Of a stretch of 64,000 nt of DNA, positions 62,216 to 64,000 are shown in pieces (positions within the stretch are counted from its first letter, which is position 1; the number at the start of each line of letters is the position of its first letter). The translations under genes were made by a program, and so were the position numbers. The notes under the pieces are model-generated. The model was not told where the DNA came from, ran no database searches, and worked only from the letters and a program-made list of their open reading frames with translations. Origin of the DNA: Granulosicoccus antarcticus IMCC3135 (GTDB lineage: Bacteria > Pseudomonadota > Gammaproteobacteria > Granulosicoccales > Granulosicoccaceae); contig NZ_CP018632.1 in assembly GCF_002215215.1 (NCBI RefSeq), positions 2,848,501 to 2,912,500 of the forward strand, in the 5' to 3' direction.

Positions 62216-62895
62216 GCAGGTGTGTTGGTTTCTAATTGCTCTGAACTCAATAGATTAATCGCATTGAAAATAGCAGGGTTGAGCAATATTTTTCCTAGCG
62301 CGTCACCTTTGGCCTTTTGATACCAGCGTCCGGTTTTTCGTTTTGCACCAGAGCCAGGGTCCGGGTTAATTATAGAATTAGTGCCCTTAACATCTTCCTG
62401 AGCGACTATTTGGCCGGCCTGATCAATCACTTTAGCCCTTAGATCGTAATGAAGTAAGCCGGTGCCAACAGCGGGAGTGTCTGTCTTCCATTCGTAAAAT
62501 TGAATGAATAAGACAGGGGAGCGGGTTGACTCGTCTAACGCTACGGATAGCCCATCTTCATCGATACCTATTGACTTTCTTTTGATGCCGAATATTGAAG
62601 ATTCGTCTTCTATGAGAAGACTCACGTATTCGATAATATCGTTCGATGCGCTGACAGGGCCGGATTGGCTATATGGTATGCCAAATAAAGATCTGGTGAG
62701 TCCGTAGAATAATTCCGTTTTGTTTCCAGAGAGCACATATGGCCTTTGGTCTTGAGAAGCTACGATCAAAGGGCTACTTAATTTGTAAGTTTTCTCGTAA
62801 GTAGGTTTCAGTTCTTTGTAATAAGGATCCCAAGCAGTCGTACTACAGCCAGACATGGCAATCAGAATTGTGGCAAGCAATACAAAATTTCTCAT
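62212..62895 (-). pseudogene. Hypothetical lipoprotein gene truncated by the IS66 element
   Basis: 227 residues remain from ATG 62895 (AAGG at a suitable distance). A lipoprotein signal with lipobox MSGC (MRNFVLLATILIAMSGCSTT) is followed by a beta-rich part (VLFIQFYEWKTD, GLLHYDLRAKVIDQAGQIV). No family was recognised. The stop TAA is supplied by the IS terminal repeat; the original end lies at 60455-60602. The protein loses 45 C-terminal residues, so it may or may not stay functional. Confidence 0.75.
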
Positions 62896-63018
62896 TCCCT
62901 TAACCTTGTCCGAATTCATAGTTCTTTCGTAGGAGTCAGCTGTTTCGATGGTGAGAATGTCGCAGCACTTGCAGTTGTCCCTTTTTACTTTTTCTGGCTT
63001 TTGATGGAAGAACATTTG

Positions 63019-64000
63019 TCAGTGCCGCCCGGTCTTTTCAGGCAGCAAGCCGCGCGGACTGAATCGCAGGGTGAGCAATAGAATGATGCCCATGGTCATC
63101 AGTCGCATATGCTGTGCAGAATCAATAAGGTGCGAACGCAGAGCATTGCCTTCACCCATTTGCGATGTCAGTACATCCATCAACCAGATGCCCATGGGTT
63201 CGGACATGATCCAGAAGAACCAGATCACGAATCCACCCAGTACCGCGCCCCAGTTGTTGCCTGAACCACCGACGATGACCATGACCCACACCAGAAAGGT
63301 GAATCGCAGCGGCTGGTAACTTGAGGGGGTCAACTGACCATCAAGCGTTGTCAGCATGGCTCCTGCAATACCCACGACGACGGAGCCCAGTACGAATACC
63401 TGCAAATGTCTGGCGGTGATGTTCTTGCCCATGGCATTGGCCGACACTTCGTTATCGCGGATGGCTCGCATCATGCGGCCCCAGGGAGAGCGAAGCGCTT
63501 TTTCGGACAAGTACAGAATGATCAGCAATACAACGGTGAACAGGCCGGCATAACAAAGCTTGACGAAGATACTGGAGAAGGCAACCGGGTCAGTGTCAAA
63601 TCGACCAGAGAGCTGGATGAACCAGTCACTTTGCTGCAGATTGATTTCGTAGGGCACGGGACGCGGCAGTCCAACAACATTTTTTACGCCACGTGTCATC
63701 CAGTCCTCATTCTTGAGCATGGCAACGATGATCTCTGAGATACCCAGTGTGGCGATCGCCAGATAATCGGTACGCAGTCCCAGTGTGATCTTGCCGACCA
63801 CCCAGGCCGCCGCACCTGCCAGTATGCCGCCCAGAGGCCAGGCGAGCAGAATAGGCAATCCCATACCGCCCAGGTAGCCGGATGTTGCCGGGTTCACTTT
63901 CTCGATGGCATCAGTGGCCGGGTCAAACAAGCTACGCATGATGAAGTAGCCGCCAATGCTGATTAGTACGACAATGGCTGTGCGAAAGGGCCGGCCTTTC
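63019..64000 (-). CDS. livM: Branched-chain amino acid ABC transporter permease LivM (5' end outside window)
   Basis: The frame is open to the window edge, with IVVLISIGGYFIMRSLF upstream of the first internal Met, so the start lies beyond 64000. About 326 residues are visible. LivM features are ITLGLRTDYLAIATLGISEII, SPWGRMMRAIRDNEVSANAMG, and VWVMVIVGGSGNNWGAVLGG, with many hydrophobic helices. It forms the inner-membrane channel with LivH; the other subunits would lie outside the window. Confidence 0.9.
   Translation of the reverse strand, partial: KGRPFRTAIVVLISIGGYFIMRSLFDPATDAIEKVNPATSGYLGGMGLPILLAWPLGGILAGAAAWVVGKITLGLRTDYLAIATLGISEIIVAMLKNEDWMTRGVKNVVGLPRPVPYEINLQQSDWFIQLSGRFDTDPVAFSSIFVKLCYAGLFTVVLLIILYLSEKALRSPWGRMMRAIRDNEVSANAMGKNITARHLQVFVLGSVVVGIAGAMLTTLDGQLTPSSYQPLRFTFLVWVMVIVGGSGNNWGAVLGGFVIWFFWIMSEPMGIWLMDVLTSQMGEGNALRSHLIDSAQHMRLMTMGIILLLTLRFSPRGLLPEKTGRH

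Overview
The window looks like chromosome from a free-living, probably marine, gammaproteobacterium. The support is a complete short-chain polyhydroxyalkanoate (PHA) locus, an Fnr/hemN pair, a carnitine degradation operon, an acuI-type acrylyl-CoA reductase and a giant LEPR-motif surface protein. The genus is not determined; the gene mix would suit a Granulosicoccus-like lineage, but that is a guess. No rRNA, tRNA or CRISPR array was recognised.

Layout. 1-4.1 kb: a GntR/UTRA regulator divergent from a two-component flavin monooxygenase (SsuD-like enzyme plus flavin reductase), followed by a dienoyl-CoA isomerase-like protein and a GNAT acetyltransferase. 4.1-15.8 kb: a secreted alpha/beta hydrolase and a 3345-codon protein carrying 13 consecutive 114-residue repeats. 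15.8-23.6 kb: an aldo/keto reductase, then the PHA genes phaB, two phasins, phaR and phaC on the minus strand, with a divergent PHB depolymerase-family esterase. Copies of a YTGCANTGCAR motif sit at their promoters, so PhaR probably controls the whole set. 23.1-28 kb: an Lrp/AsnC regulator, a YdiJ-type flavin/iron-sulfur dehydrogenase and an exported MsrA. 28.1-29.6 kb: a solitary tnpB (IS200/IS605-like) with hairpin ends and a LexA-like box. 29.6-34.2 kb: a compact six-gene membrane/periplasmic operon of poorly characterised families (DUF6152, two DUF6644-like, HupE/UreJ, membrane-anchored protein, PepSY-TM).

34.4-48.3 kb holds mostly single housekeeping or accessory genes: MOSC, YghZ-type reductase, DksA-like zinc finger, EamA exporter, fnr and hemN sharing one FNR box, a lipoprotein, yghU, a YegD-type Hsp70, an Ldh-family dehydrogenase, a DEAD-box helicase, Gfo/Idh/MocA, a nitroreductase and an AGE epimerase. 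48.4-52.9 kb is a gamma-butyrobetaine/carnitine operon: BKACE, carnitine dehydrogenase-thioesterase fusion, acyl-CoA dehydrogenase and a CaiD-like hydratase. Together these would convert gamma-butyrobetainyl-CoA through carnitine to glycine betaine. It is followed by a conserved protein of unknown function. 54.4-60.3 kb: acuI, trhO, a diguanylate cyclase, amylosucrase and a GcvR-like ACT protein. 60.6-62.2 kb is an intact IS66-family element with terminal inverted repeats and a 9-bp target duplication, inserted into the 3' end of a lipoprotein gene. The window ends inside livM.

The best candidates for undescribed biology are the six-gene DUF6152-to-PepSY operon, the giant repeat protein, and the LexA-like box beside tnpB. 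Gene calls rest on recognisable motifs read by eye; no database search was run.
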